Positions 19,242 through 27,759 of a stretch of DNA of 64,000 nt are shown here, piece after piece. Numbering within the stretch: position 1 is the stretch's first letter; the number at the start of each line of letters is the position of its first letter. Below the pieces are notes generated by a model. The model searched no databases. It worked only from the letters and a program-made list of their open reading frames with translations, and had not been told where the DNA came from. The DNA is from Gordonibacter massiliensis (ex Traore et al. 2017) (lineage in GTDB: Bacteria; Actinomycetota; Coriobacteriia; Coriobacteriales; Eggerthellaceae), in contig LT827128.1 in assembly GCA_900170005.1 (NCBI GenBank), positions 3,282,168 through 3,346,167 of the forward strand. Reading direction: 5' to 3'. The translations under genes and the position numbers were made by a program.

Positions 19242-20006
19242 ATGGACAGAGGCTTGAAGGACAAGGTGGTTCTCATCACCGGCGGCGGTGGCGGCATCGC
19301 GCGCGGTATCGAGCGGGCGTTCGCGACCGAAGGGGTGAGGTTCATTCTCACCGACCTGTTCCCGGGTGGCTTGGAGGCTGCCAAGGAGGAGTTGGAGCGC
19401 GATTTCGGCTCCGAGGTGTTCACCGTCATCGCCGACGGGTCGAAAGAGGACGAGGTCCGCGCAGCCGTCGATGCGGGCGCCGAGCATTTCGGCGGCATCG
19501 ACGTGCTCATCAACAACGCCCAGGCCTCCGCATCGGGGCTCACGCTGGTGCAGCACTCCGAAGAGGACTTCGACTTGGCGGTCCGATCGGGCCTGTACGC
19601 GACGTTCTTCTACATGAAGCACGCGTACCCGTACCTCAAGAAGTCCGCCGGCTCCGTCATCAACTTCGCCTCCGGTGCGGGCATCGGTGGAAATCCCGGT
19701 CAGAGCTCGTATGCGGCGGCGAAGGAGGGCATTCGCGGCATGAGCCGCGTGGCGGCGTCGGAGTGGGGCCCCGACGACATCAACGTGAACATCGTGTGCC
19801 CCATCGTCATGACGAAGGCGCTCGAGGAGTGGCGCGAGCGCGAGCCCGAGATGTACGAGAAGAACATGAAGGCCATCCCGCTCGGCCGCTTCGGCGACGC
19901 GGAGAAGGACGTGGGACGCGTGTGCGTGTTCCTGGCCAGCTCCGACGCGTCATTCGTGACGGGCGACACCATCATGGTGCAAGGCGGTTCGGGCATGAAG
20001 CCGTAG
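19242..20006 (+). CDS. short-chain dehydrogenase/reductase
   Basis: A 254-residue classical SDR. It has the nucleotide-binding motif TGGGGGIARGI at about residue 13, an NNAQ motif near 91, the active-site Tyr and Lys in SSYAAAKEG, and a C-terminal SSDASFVTGDTIMVQGGSGM stretch typical of the family. It should oxidise or reduce an alcohol or ketone with NAD(P)H; the substrate is unknown. Related SDRs of gut Coriobacteriia include bile-acid hydroxysteroid dehydrogenases, but nothing in the sequence proves this. AAGGAG precedes the ATG. It stands alone. Confidence 0.9.
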   Translation: MDRGLKDKVVLITGGGGGIARGIERAFATEGVRFILTDLFPGGLEAAKEELERDFGSEVFTVIADGSKEDEVRAAVDAGAEHFGGIDVLINNAQASASGLTLVQHSEEDFDLAVRSGLYATFFYMKHAYPYLKKSAGSVINFASGAGIGGNPGQSSYAAAKEGIRGMSRVAASEWGPDDINVNIVCPIVMTKALEEWREREPEMYEKNMKAIPLGRFGDAEKDVGRVCVFLASSDASFVTGDTIMVQGGSGMKP

Positions 20007-20278
20007 GGCTGCGTTCAGATCCTTTCTTCAAAGCGGAAAAGGTGACGCGTCGAAAGCCGTAAAACGCTCTTCGTGGAGGCGGGACTTGTCCCGCCTCCAC
20101 GGTAAGATGCGTCTTCGCAGGTCGAGTTGGCGGGGCTTGCCCCGCTCTAGGGGCGGTCGCCGAGCAAGAGCTGCAGCGACTTTCGATACGGCTCCTTCGG
20201 CTTCAAAACACCGGCCCGTTTTTCGAATGCCCCATAAGATGCCTGATCCCTTTTGGGGCATTCGCGGTGCGCTTCCGC
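20007..20278. repeat. intergenic palindromes between convergent genes
   Basis: No gene is seen. The region has a compact 12-bp palindrome (20073-20084 with 20089-20100, loop CTTG), a related half copy near 20130-20146, and a 10-bp stem with a 19-nt loop at 20225-20263 that begins in an AT-rich patch. Any of these could end transcription of the SDR gene (+) or the MFS gene (-). Confidence 0.5.
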
Positions 20279-21580
20279 CTATTCGGGCTGAACCGCCTCG
20301 GGCTCGATCGCGTTCCCATCCGCAACGCGCGGTGCGCGGTCGAGTGCGCGCACGCTCTTGGGCAGGTACACCACCGCGCCCAGAGCCAGGCAGATGGCGC
20401 CGTCCACCACGAAGAACGGGGCTACGCCGATGCTCTCGGCCAGCATGCCGCCCAGCGCGATGCCCACGGGCGAGGCCAAGCCCATGGCCGCCATGCACAG
20501 GCCCAGCGCGCGGCCCGTCTTCTCCTCGGGCACGTTGCGCTGGACGAGCGTGATGAGCGGGCCGTTGAACCAGGCGCAGGCCACGGCCATGACGGCGCAG
20601 AGCGCCACGAACGCCCAGAACATCGTGGGCGTGAGGAACCCGCAGGCCATGGTGGTGGCGCCCACGATAAGGGCCGCCACGCCGATGAGCAGCGCCAGGC
20701 GCTTGCCGCCGCCCCAGGCCATCAGCACGACCGATCCGGCCACCATGCCCACGCCGAACGCCGCTTCCACGATGGAGGCCGCGTAGCCGTCGCCGCCGAA
20801 GTGGTCGAACGTCATGAGCGGGAAGATGGCGCCCAGCGGCGCGAACGCCACCATGCCCACCGTCACGCCGGCTATGAGGATGACCAGGCCACGGTTGGCC
20901 GAAAGCGCGCGCCAGCCGTCGCGCAGGTTCGCCAGCACGTGCTGGTTCTCGGCCGCCTTGTCGATAACGGTGGGGATCTTCGCCAGAGCCAGGCCCGCCA
21001 CGGCCACGAGCGCGCCGGCGAAGTCGAGGAACATGACGGAGTGGAAGCCGATGGTGGTGTACAGGAAGATGCCGAACGCTGGCGCGCCGATGGACGCCAC
21101 GCTCATGAGCAGCTGGTCGAGCGTGTTGATGCGCAGCAGGTGCTTCTCGGGCACGAGCAGCGGCATGGCGGCCATCATGGCGGGCCCGTGGAACGCCTGG
21201 CCCACGCTGCGTACGATGACGAGGATCATGAGCAGTGCGAACGACACCTGGCCCAGCAGGATGGCGATGCCCAAACCCAACGACACCACGCCCACGCTCA
21301 GGTCGGCGATGATCATGACGGTTTTACGGTTGTGCTTGTCGGCGATGACGCCGCCGAAGGGCGACAGCAGCCCCTGCGGCAGGTACGCGCAGATGGCGGC
21401 TGCGGACAGCATGAGGGCGCTGCCGGTGGTCTCGGTGATGTACCAGACCACCGCATAGCCGGCGGCGTAGCTGGTTATCATGGAAACGGCTTGGCCGATC
21501 CAGATGGTGGCGATGACGGCGAGCCAGCGCTTGGGAAGCGGATGGCCCGCGGCGCTCAGGGTCATGGTGGACTCAGTCAT
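20279..21580 (-). CDS. MFS exporter (MefA/EntS-like)
   Basis: A 433-residue 12-segment major facilitator transporter of the MefA/EntS-like subgroup. The loop 2-3 motif appears as GVIADKHNRKTVMI, and DxLLM-type segments follow. It probably exports a drug or small metabolite with proton antiport. AAGGAG lies before the ATG at 21580. It is clearly paralogous to the MFS gene at 54100-55413: the starts (PLPKRWLAVIAT and PLPRRWLAVVAA) and several inner stretches match. No regulator is adjacent. Confidence 0.87.
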   Translation of the reverse strand: MTESTMTLSAAGHPLPKRWLAVIATIWIGQAVSMITSYAAGYAVVWYITETTGSALMLSAAAICAYLPQGLLSPFGGVIADKHNRKTVMIIADLSVGVVSLGLGIAILLGQVSFALLMILVIVRSVGQAFHGPAMMAAMPLLVPEKHLLRINTLDQLLMSVASIGAPAFGIFLYTTIGFHSVMFLDFAGALVAVAGLALAKIPTVIDKAAENQHVLANLRDGWRALSANRGLVILIAGVTVGMVAFAPLGAIFPLMTFDHFGGDGYAASIVEAAFGVGMVAGSVVLMAWGGGKRLALLIGVAALIVGATTMACGFLTPTMFWAFVALCAVMAVACAWFNGPLITLVQRNVPEEKTGRALGLCMAAMGLASPVGIALGGMLAESIGVAPFFVVDGAICLALGAVVYLPKSVRALDRAPRVADGNAIEPEAVQPE

Positions 21581-21856
21581 GGATGGAGCTCCTTCAAGGT
21601 CGATGCGATGGGCGGCCGCGCGACGCGAGGTCGAGCGGTGTGCATTTCAGTGTGGGGTTGCGAACGCGGCCGCGCCAGCCATTCCGGTTGGCAAAAGAGG
21701 ATGCAACGGGAAGTTGCGATGAGCGTCGGCGCGTGCGAACGTGCCGACTACAGAAATGCGTGGTGCATCGAAACAGCGCTCCTTGGTAGGTTTCAAGTCT
21801 GCACAGTCTAACGGCGCGTGCGAGGCGTGTCAAGCATGGGGGGAGGAGGGACGTGG

Positions 21857-21983
21857 CCCCCTTGTCATCCTGAGCGGAGGGCGCTTAGCGCCCGTAGCCG
21901 AAGGATCTTCGGCTACGCGGGACCTCCTTTGTCGAAGATTCTTCGACTCCGCGCTGCGCGCTCCGCTCAGGATGACAAGGGGG
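21857..21983. repeat. TCATCCTGAGCGGA-type inverted-repeat element
   Basis: Perfect 22-bp inverted arms (21857-21878 and 21962-21983) with inner hairpins, in the 408-bp space 21581-21988 between the divergently placed MFS gene and the end of the GH25 gene. The rest of that space holds the MFS promoter region and nothing else recognisable. The same core recurs inside the MoxR gene and its duplicate. Confidence 0.8.
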
Positions 21984-21988
21984 GGCTT

Positions 21989-22879
21989 CTACTTGGTGTC
22001 GAGCAACAGGTTCAGATCCACGTTCGTGTTGATGCCCGCCACGGTGCCGGCGTTCGTGTACTGCCACATGATGAAGTCGAACTGCGCGTGGGGCAGGGCG
22101 GCGTCGTACTCCGCGAACCATACGGGACGGCCGCCCAGGCCGGCGCGGTCGTAGCGCGCCATATCGCCGCTGTTGCCGTAGATCATCGTGGAGTAGCCGC
22201 CCTGCTCGATGCGTTCGCAGAACGCCCGGGCGCAGGCGGTGAGCGTCTCGCGGTCGAGCGCGTTCGCGCGGCCCGCGGCATCGTTCACCGGCTCGTGGTC
22301 GTACACGACGGGCAGGGCAAGATAACGGCCGGCCAGCAGATTCAGCACGAATTCAGCCTCCTCGCGCGCTTCCTCGACGCTCGTGGCCTGCGAGAAGAAG
22401 TACGCGCCCACGTCCAGCCCGGCGCTCGTCGCGCCGTCGATGTTCTCGGCATACCGATCGTCGGCGTACAGGACGCCTTCGGTGTAGCCGCGGTTGCCCA
22501 CGCGCACCAGGGCGAATTCGACGCCGTCGGCGGCAACGGCATTCCAGTCGATGGAGCCCTGATGGTCGGACACGTCGATGCCGAATCGGGAGCTCAATAC
22601 GCCGTCCTCGTAATAGGCCAAACGATCGCCAGAGCGCTCGAGGCCGCTCCAATCGTAAGGGCTCACATAGCCCGTCGGTGCGGCGACGTCGCTCGAGGGC
22701 GAGCAGCGCGCGGACAACAGGCCGAAGACGCCTGCCACGATTGCCAGCGCGACAAGGCCCACGACGATGCGCAGGGGCGTACGGCTTTCGGGTTCGCGCG
22801 ACGCGGCGCCGTGCGAACCGCGCCGCGTTGGTCGCGGCGCGCGGGGTGGGAGGGAGCCTTTCGTGTTCATGCGGTTCAT
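21989..22879 (-). CDS. GH25 lysozyme-like muramidase, membrane-anchored
   Basis: A 296-residue protein. A basic N-terminus (RAPRPTRRGSHG) precedes one membrane segment (about residues 37-58), which anchors an extracellular domain. Residues 85-296 form a glycoside hydrolase 25 barrel: FGIDVSDHQGSIDW carries the catalytic Asp region, VVYDHEPV the Glu, and MIYGN and WFAEY are typical strands. It should cut the muramic acid-glucosamine bond of peptidoglycan. The first ATG at 22879 is used; the ATG three codons later is possible, with AGGA upstream. It is followed on the same strand's 5' side by a GT51 peptidoglycan polymerase gene. Confidence 0.88.
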   Translation of the reverse strand: MNRMNTKGSLPPRAPRPTRRGSHGAASREPESRTPLRIVVGLVALAIVAGVFGLLSARCSPSSDVAAPTGYVSPYDWSGLERSGDRLAYYEDGVLSSRFGIDVSDHQGSIDWNAVAADGVEFALVRVGNRGYTEGVLYADDRYAENIDGATSAGLDVGAYFFSQATSVEEAREEAEFVLNLLAGRYLALPVVYDHEPVNDAAGRANALDRETLTACARAFCERIEQGGYSTMIYGNSGDMARYDRAGLGGRPVWFAEYDAALPHAQFDFIMWQYTNAGTVAGINTNVDLNLLLDTK

Positions 22880-23008
22880 CCTAGCAAAGCTCTGCGCCTT
22901 CTCGCGCGTTCTGCCGCTGACACCGTTGCGATTACAGAATTCCTCCGGTGCGTCCGGCGGCCTCTTCGGCCGTCAAGAGAGCTCGGATGCAGCGGAAGGG
23001 CCTTTTTT

Positions 23009-23171
23009 CGAGCAGAATTGACGGTAGGGTACGCCCTTCGAAGGTGCGCGAGCGCTTTCGAAGGGTCTTTCGCGCCCACGGGGTGATTACCGAAATGCGC
23101 GAGCAGGAGAAACGTCGTCGTGCCGCCCGAGTGTGAAGCCCTGACGCGTACCCTACCGTCAATTCTGCTCG
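23009..23171. repeat. 163-bp element with perfect 26-bp terminal inverted repeats
   Basis: The arms 23009-23034 and 23146-23171 are perfect reverse complements over 26 bp and bound 111 bp, which includes a second hairpin (23034-23042 with 23057-23065). It lies in the 373-bp gap 22880-23252. No open frame of note is inside. The form resembles a miniature inverted-repeat element, but no target-site duplication is evident and no other copy is in the window. Confidence 0.7.
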
Positions 23172-23252
23172 GAAATCGGGGCTCGCACTGCGTTGGTCGG
23201 CGGGCCGCTGCGGTCGCATCTGCGACCAGCGAGTTGCACCGGGCGGCGAGTA

Positions 23253-23999
23253 CTAGGCGCAAGCGCCTTGCGTGCCGATACGCGCGGCATCGGCCTCGTC
23301 GAGATAGTTGTACGCCACGAGCTTCTTCAGCACCTGCCCTTGGCGCTGATGGGCGAGGTCGGGGTTTTCCGAAAGCGCATAGGCGCTCGGGGCGTTCGGG
23401 ATGCCGGCCAGCAGGGTGCATTCGCTCGCGTCGAGCGCGCGTGGCGGTTTGCCGAAGTAGCCGGCGCTGGCGTTGCCGATGCCCTCGTAGCCGTCGCCGA
23501 AGTAGATCGAGTTCACGTACATCTCCAATATCTGCCGCTTCGAGAAGTGCTGCTCCATGGTCAGCGCCATGAACACCTCGGCCACCTTGCGCTCGAGCGT
23601 TTGCTCTTGGGTGAAGTACTCGTTCTTCGCCAACTGCTGCGTGATGGTGCTGCCGCCTTCCACCACAGCACCCGCCTTGATATCGTTCACCAGCGCGCGG
23701 CCGGTGGCTATGATGTCGAAGCCCGGATGGGCGTAGAAGCGATGGTCTTCCACGGCCACCACGGCTTGCAAGTACAAATCGGGCAGCTCGTCGATGGGGG
23801 TGAACCCCTGTCGGCCTTCGATGCGTTGCTCGAGGTCGTTCAGAGGCAGGGCTTCGAGGGCGTCTCGGTACAGGTTGAACCCGCGCGCCGCGAAAAACGC
23901 GCTTGCGAGCACGACGAGGACGGTAGCCAGCACGAGCAGGTGCCCGGCAACCCGGGCGACGCGCTCGGCCGTGGTGGTGCGATGGGTGCTCGGAGCCAT
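23253..23999 (-). CDS. mtgA: monofunctional peptidoglycan glycosyltransferase (GT51)
   Basis: A 248-residue protein with one N-terminal membrane segment (about 20-41) and a GT51 transglycosylase domain, without the penicillin-binding domain of class A PBPs. Motifs: AVVAVEDHRFYAHPGFD (catalytic Glu), GGSTITQQLAKN, and KRQILEMYVNSIYFGDGYEGI. It polymerises lipid II into glycan strands outside the membrane. It lies head-to-tail with the GH25 muramidase gene, separated by the inverted-repeat element. A palindrome TTCCTTAAGGAA (24051-24062) is in its upstream region. Confidence 0.9.
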   Translation of the reverse strand: MAPSTHRTTTAERVARVAGHLLVLATVLVVLASAFFAARGFNLYRDALEALPLNDLEQRIEGRQGFTPIDELPDLYLQAVVAVEDHRFYAHPGFDIIATGRALVNDIKAGAVVEGGSTITQQLAKNEYFTQEQTLERKVAEVFMALTMEQHFSKRQILEMYVNSIYFGDGYEGIGNASAGYFGKPPRALDASECTLLAGIPNAPSAYALSENPDLAHQRQGQVLKKLVAYNYLDEADAARIGTQGACA

Positions 24000-24133
24000 G
24001 GTGGCCGCCTTTCCTTTGATGCATGTCTACGTTATCCGTTATACCAAGCCTTCCTTAAGGAAACCTTACCCACCACTTGCCCCGGTCTTACATTCCTGAA
24101 AGGAAGACCGGTGCGGATATGATACCTTTGCGC

Positions 24134-24139
24134 TATACT
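24134..24139 (+). promoter_or_regulatory. -10 element before the Rrf2 gene
   Basis: TATACT about 90 nt before the start, in an AT-rich stretch shared with the divergent GT51 gene. Confidence 0.4.
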
Positions 24140-24227
24140 TAACACAGGCGAGTGGTGATTCGCTCTCGCTACGAGGGTGTTTGCTTCGCGAGCGACCAGG
24201 GCAATGCGGTTAGGATGGTGGGGAAAC

Positions 24228-24638
24228 ATGATGATTTCGACGAAGGGGCGCTACGCCTTGCGACTCATGATCGACATCGCCAGCCGCGCGGAGGACGGTG
24301 TGCCCGTGACCATGCGCCAAGCGGCCGAGCGGCAAGACCTTTCCGTCAAATACCTCGAGCAACTGGGCGGCGCCTTGGTGAAGGCCGGCGTGCTGAAAAG
24401 CATTCGCGGCGTGAGCGGCGGCTACCTGCTGGCCCGGCCGGCCGAGGGCATCACCGCCGGCGACGTGCTGCGTGCCACCGAGGGCAGCTGTGCGCCTGTG
24501 GCCTGCCTCGAGGAGGGCGCCGAAGCGTGCCCGCGCCGCGACGAGTGCGTGGCCATCAACTTCTGGCGCGGTTTGGATCGCACCATCGAGGACTACGTGG
24601 ACGGCGTCTCGCTGGCCGACCTGGTAAAGATGGGCTAG
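24228..24638 (+). CDS. Rrf2-family transcriptional regulator
   Basis: A 136-residue regulator. MISTKGRYALRLMIDIA opens the winged helix typical of IscR/CymR/NsrR proteins, and a C-terminal segment holds four cysteines (SCAPVACLEE, then EACPRRDECV), a spacing able to hold an Fe-S cluster. The start at 24228 is preferred because GGTGGGGA precedes it and the family begins here. No iscS or suf gene follows; the next gene is on the other strand. The regulated genes are unknown. Confidence 0.87.
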   Translation: MMISTKGRYALRLMIDIASRAEDGVPVTMRQAAERQDLSVKYLEQLGGALVKAGVLKSIRGVSGGYLLARPAEGITAGDVLRATEGSCAPVACLEEGAEACPRRDECVAINFWRGLDRTIEDYVDGVSLADLVKMG

Positions 24639-24647
24639 CGGCGAGCG

Positions 24648-25361
24648 CTAGAACTCCCGTTTCTCGTAGATTCTCATTGACGCAAAGCAAGAGGCCAGGT
24701 AGAGCGCGATGCCTATCATCACGATGGCGCCCGCTGCGATGAAAGTGCCTGTCGGCGTGAACATGATGTTCTGCACATCGTCAGCGAAGGGAGCCATGGC
24801 GTCGTAGATGGGTTGGAGTTGATCACGCAGTAGGGATGCTGCCGCGAACAGGATAAGCGGAACAACGGGAATAAAGCGCGTGGCTCTGGTGAGACTGAAG
24901 CGCGCAAGGGGCGGCAAAATAAGTGCCATCGTCGCCATCGGGATCGCTATGGACGCTGCCACTACGAGCACAAGTATTTGCCCGTCGAAGTCGATGGGCC
25001 GCATCGCAAGCGCGGAGGCAGCGGGTGCGCCCAAGCTGATCGCCCATGCCAAGAGGTAGGCGACCATGCCGACGAGCGCACCACCGAACACGATCAGCAC
25101 GTAGGTGACGTAGCGCCCGCGCATCACGCTCGCGCGCGTCAGGGGCAACGCGAGGCGAAACCCCTCCCAATCTCGACGCGCGTCGAGCATGAGCAGCGAG
25201 CTTGCCCAGCTTAACGGTAAGATGAAGCTGACAAAAAGGATTATCCACGGTGCATTTCCGGCGACGAGCGTGACGAACGCGCCAAGAACCACGAACCCTA
25301 CCGCCATCTTGACGAAGTAGTTCCTCATTAAGAAAAAGTCAGACAGGATCATAGCGTACAT
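24648..25361 (-). CDS. ABC-2 type permease
   Basis: A 237-residue protein with six likely membrane segments, ending LYLASCFASMRIYEKREF. It matches the ABC-2 permeases (BcrB/YtrC-like) that sit beside a GntR regulator and an ATPase. The second permease upstream ends in nearly the same tail (LLSVKLYEKREF) and shares DAR/DERxDWExFRLxLPLxRAxxxRGRY, so the two are paralogs that probably form a heterodimer. It is the last gene of a four-gene minus-strand operon. Confidence 0.85.
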   Translation of the reverse strand: MYAMILSDFFLMRNYFVKMAVGFVVLGAFVTLVAGNAPWIILFVSFILPLSWASSLLMLDARRDWEGFRLALPLTRASVMRGRYVTYVLIVFGGALVGMVAYLLAWAISLGAPAASALAMRPIDFDGQILVLVVAASIAIPMATMALILPPLARFSLTRATRFIPVVPLILFAAASLLRDQLQPIYDAMAPFADDVQNIMFTPTGTFIAAGAIVMIGIALYLASCFASMRIYEKREF

Positions 25362-25440
25362 GGTGACTCCCTTTTGTGCGTTCGGATGCGGGAGGATCGG
25401 CGGATTCCGGGTTCCTCGAGAGCGCGCGTTTCGCCTCGCC

Positions 25441-26142
25441 CTAGAACTCCCGTTTCTCGTACAGCTTCACGGATAGTAGGCACGAGAACGCGGCGAGCAC
25501 GGCCACGAGGGCGAGCGCGGCCAGCGACAGGACGATGGTGCCTTCCGAGGTGACGGCCCAGGTGACCAGATCGACGACGAATGCGGGCGGCGGACCCGCT
25601 TTCTGCGCCAACACGGTGCCGATAGGTAGAAAGATGATGAAGGCCAGCGGGATGAAGCGCACCGCCTTCGTCATGCCGAAGCGTGCGACCAAGGGCAGCG
25701 CGATGAGCCAGAGGACGAGCGAGAACGCGACAGAGGCCACGGCCATCGCTAGCAGCACCTGCCAGCCGAGCGGCTCCGAAAGCGCAGAGAGTATCGGCGC
25801 GTCCGGCATGGCCTGGGCCAGGCCGTAAACGATGGCGGTGAGCAGCGCGCCCACGACCAGCCCCACCAGCGTCATAATGACGAACGTGCCGTAGCGGCCG
25901 CGAATGATGTCCGCGCGCGAGAGGGGCAGCGTCAGGCGGAACCGCTCCCAATCGTTGCGCTCGTCGTAGGCCACGAGCGTGAACCCGACCGAGTAGGCCA
26001 GCATGAGCGCCATGATGGGCATGATGGTGATGGGGGTTTGGGTGGACACCGCGATGACAAGGGACACGGCCACTCCCAGCACCATCTGGGACATCGCGAT
26101 CTTTTTCGCGGTGAGCAGGTCGAACATGAGCATGGTTTTCAT
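25441..26142 (-). CDS. ABC-2 type permease
   Basis: A 233-residue, six-segment permease, starting MKTMLMFDLLTAKKIAMSQ. The start overlaps the stop of the ATPase gene by 4 bp (ATGA), so translation is coupled. It is paralogous to the permease that follows. The substrate is unknown; related systems export peptides, antibiotics or act in cell-envelope stress. Confidence 0.87.
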   Translation of the reverse strand: MKTMLMFDLLTAKKIAMSQMVLGVAVSLVIAVSTQTPITIMPIMALMLAYSVGFTLVAYDERNDWERFRLTLPLSRADIIRGRYGTFVIMTLVGLVVGALLTAIVYGLAQAMPDAPILSALSEPLGWQVLLAMAVASVAFSLVLWLIALPLVARFGMTKAVRFIPLAFIIFLPIGTVLAQKAGPPPAFVVDLVTWAVTSEGTIVLSLAALALVAVLAAFSCLLSVKLYEKREF

Positions 26143-27026
26143 CGGGCGTCTCCCTTCAGCATAAGCGACATGTAAGATTCGATGTCGGCGCGGTCGAGCG
26201 CGATGGAGGGGAACCGCGCGGCGAACTCCTGGCGGTCGGGAACGAGGACGGACGTGCCGTAGGTGCTGCGCTCGTAATGCAGGGCGCCCGGAGCGAAGAA
26301 GCCGCTGTCCACCACGGCGTCGAACTCGGCCGCACGGCACTGGGCCACGCCGGCTAGGTCGGTGATGACGTCCTTCTCCACGGAGAACACGATGCGGCCC
26401 TCGTCGATGCACACGATGTAGTCGGCTATCTTCTCGAGGTCGCTCGTGATGTGGCTGGACATGAGGATGCCGCGATGCTCGTCGTTCATGAACAGGCGCA
26501 GCGTGTCGAGCGCCTCCTCGCGGGCCATGGGGTCGAGGCCGGCCGTGGCTTCGTCGAGCACGAGCAGGTCGGGGTTGTGCGCCAAGGCGCACGCCAGCGA
26601 CAGCTTCATGCCCATGCCGCGCGACAACTCCTTCACGGTTTTGTCCAGCGGGAGCTTGAAGGCGCGCGCGAACGTGTGGAACGCGCCCGGGTTCCAGTTC
26701 TTGTAGCACTGGTCCATGAGCTTGCCCACCATGTCCACCGTGAGCTCTTCAGGGAACGAGCACGTGTCGAACACCACGCCGATGCGCTGTTTGAGCTGGG
26801 CGAGTCGCTTTTCGGGCGCGTTCGAGACCTCTTCGCCGAACAGCGTTACGGAGCCGCCGTCGGGTCTGATGAGCCCGAGCACGGCCTTGATGGTGGTGGT
26901 CTTGCCGGCGCCGTTGGAGCCGACGAAGCCTACGACGCTGCCCGTCGGCACGCTGAGGGAGACGCCTTCGAGGTCGAAGTCGTCGTAGTGCTTTTCCAAG
27001 TTTTGTATGCGCAGTAAATCGCTCAT
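26139..27026 (-). CDS. ABC transporter ATP-binding protein
   Basis: A 295-residue ATPase. Walker A is GSNGAGKTT near residue 37, the signature is ELSRGMGMKLSLA (SRGMG in place of SGGQ), and Walker B is LLVLDEATAGLD. Residues 220-295 are a small C-terminal domain as in YtrB/BcrA relatives. It powers the two permeases coded downstream and lies 68 bp after the GntR gene. Confidence 0.92.
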   Translation of the reverse strand: MSDLLRIQNLEKHYDDFDLEGVSLSVPTGSVVGFVGSNGAGKTTTIKAVLGLIRPDGGSVTLFGEEVSNAPEKRLAQLKQRIGVVFDTCSFPEELTVDMVGKLMDQCYKNWNPGAFHTFARAFKLPLDKTVKELSRGMGMKLSLACALAHNPDLLVLDEATAGLDPMAREEALDTLRLFMNDEHRGILMSSHITSDLEKIADYIVCIDEGRIVFSVEKDVITDLAGVAQCRAAEFDAVVDSGFFAPGALHYERSTYGTSVLVPDRQEFAARFPSIALDRADIESYMSLMLKGDAR

Positions 27027-27094
27027 CAGTCGTCACTTTCTTCTTGCGGTTGAACGGTCGGCGGATCCGAGCCCGTGCAGGCGGGGTTCCGCGA

Positions 27095-27466
27095 TCAGTC
27101 CTCCATAAGGAGGTCGAGCATGTCGTGGAGTTCCTGCGCATCGACGCCGGCGTTTCTCGCCTCGTCGACCGCGCTGCCCAGCAGCTCCTCGATGTGCCGT
27201 AGGCGCTCTTCGCGCAAAAGCTCCATGTTGCCGCCGGCCACGAAACTGCCCTTGCCCTGCACCGTCTCGATGAACCCTTGGGCCTCGAGGTCGGCGTAGG
27301 CGCGCTTCGTGGTGATGACGCTGATGCGCAGGTCGTTCGCCAGCGCGCGCATCGAGGGGAGCTGGGCCCCTTCTGCGAGCGTGCCGTTCATGATGAGGTT
27401 CTTCATCTGAGCGGTGATCTGCTCGTAGATGGGCTTGTCGCTTGCGTTCGAGATGATGATGTCCAC
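27095..27466 (-). CDS. GntR-family (YtrA-like) regulator
   Basis: A 123-residue short GntR protein of the YtrA group: PIYEQITAQMKNLIMNGTLAEGAQLPSMRALANDLRIS, then the recognition helix and the GKGSFVAGG wing, and a short coiled dimerisation tail. The start is GTG 27466 behind AAAGGAG. It heads the ABC operon, the usual place for an autorepressor of such transporters. Confidence 0.92.
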   Translation of the reverse strand: MDIIISNASDKPIYEQITAQMKNLIMNGTLAEGAQLPSMRALANDLRISVITTKRAYADLEAQGFIETVQGKGSFVAGGNMELLREERLRHIEELLGSAVDEARNAGVDAQELHDMLDLLMED

Positions 27467-27628
27467 GGTGCTCCTTTATGGTTCCAGCGGGGAAGCGCCC
27501 GGCGTCCCGTGCGCCTCCGGCGGTGCGGCGGCGACGTCTCGTCGCCGCACCTGAGCGGCTGGAAACACGTTCTTTCCCACCGCCCGAGGGTTTTCGCTCT
27601 GCCGCGCGTCCTGCTTCGCAGTGTGCAG

Positions 27629-27653
27629 AGTGTATATACCCTATATGCACACT
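27629..27653. promoter_or_regulatory. imperfect palindrome, probable GntR operator
   Basis: A 25-bp AT-rich imperfect palindrome (AGTGTATATA on one side, TATATGCACACT on the other), 160 bp upstream of the GntR gene and next to ACTATAAACACTAT. It is the natural site for YtrA-type autorepression and may hold the operon's promoter. Confidence 0.5.
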
Positions 27654-27712
27654 ATAAACACTATGAAGGGCGCGTGTCAAGCGGAATAGGAAGGGAATTT
27701 TGCGACTTGAAA

Positions 27713-27727
27713 GTAATACGGTATTAC
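27713..27727. promoter_or_regulatory. palindrome at the toxin-antitoxin promoter
   Basis: GTAATACGGTATTAC is a perfect 7-bp inverted repeat around a central base. It stands 33 bp before the antitoxin start, where an antitoxin would bind to shut its own promoter. Confidence 0.55.
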
Positions 27728-27759
27728 GATATAGTGGGTGCAAAGAAGGGAGATCGGCC

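Noticed and set aside
19242-20006. Firm naming of the SDR as a bile-acid hydroxysteroid dehydrogenase
   Set aside because: The motifs are those of the whole SDR family; no residue seen here sets the substrate.
23009-23171. Complete insertion sequence
   Set aside because: The interior is 111 bp and holds no transposase frame.
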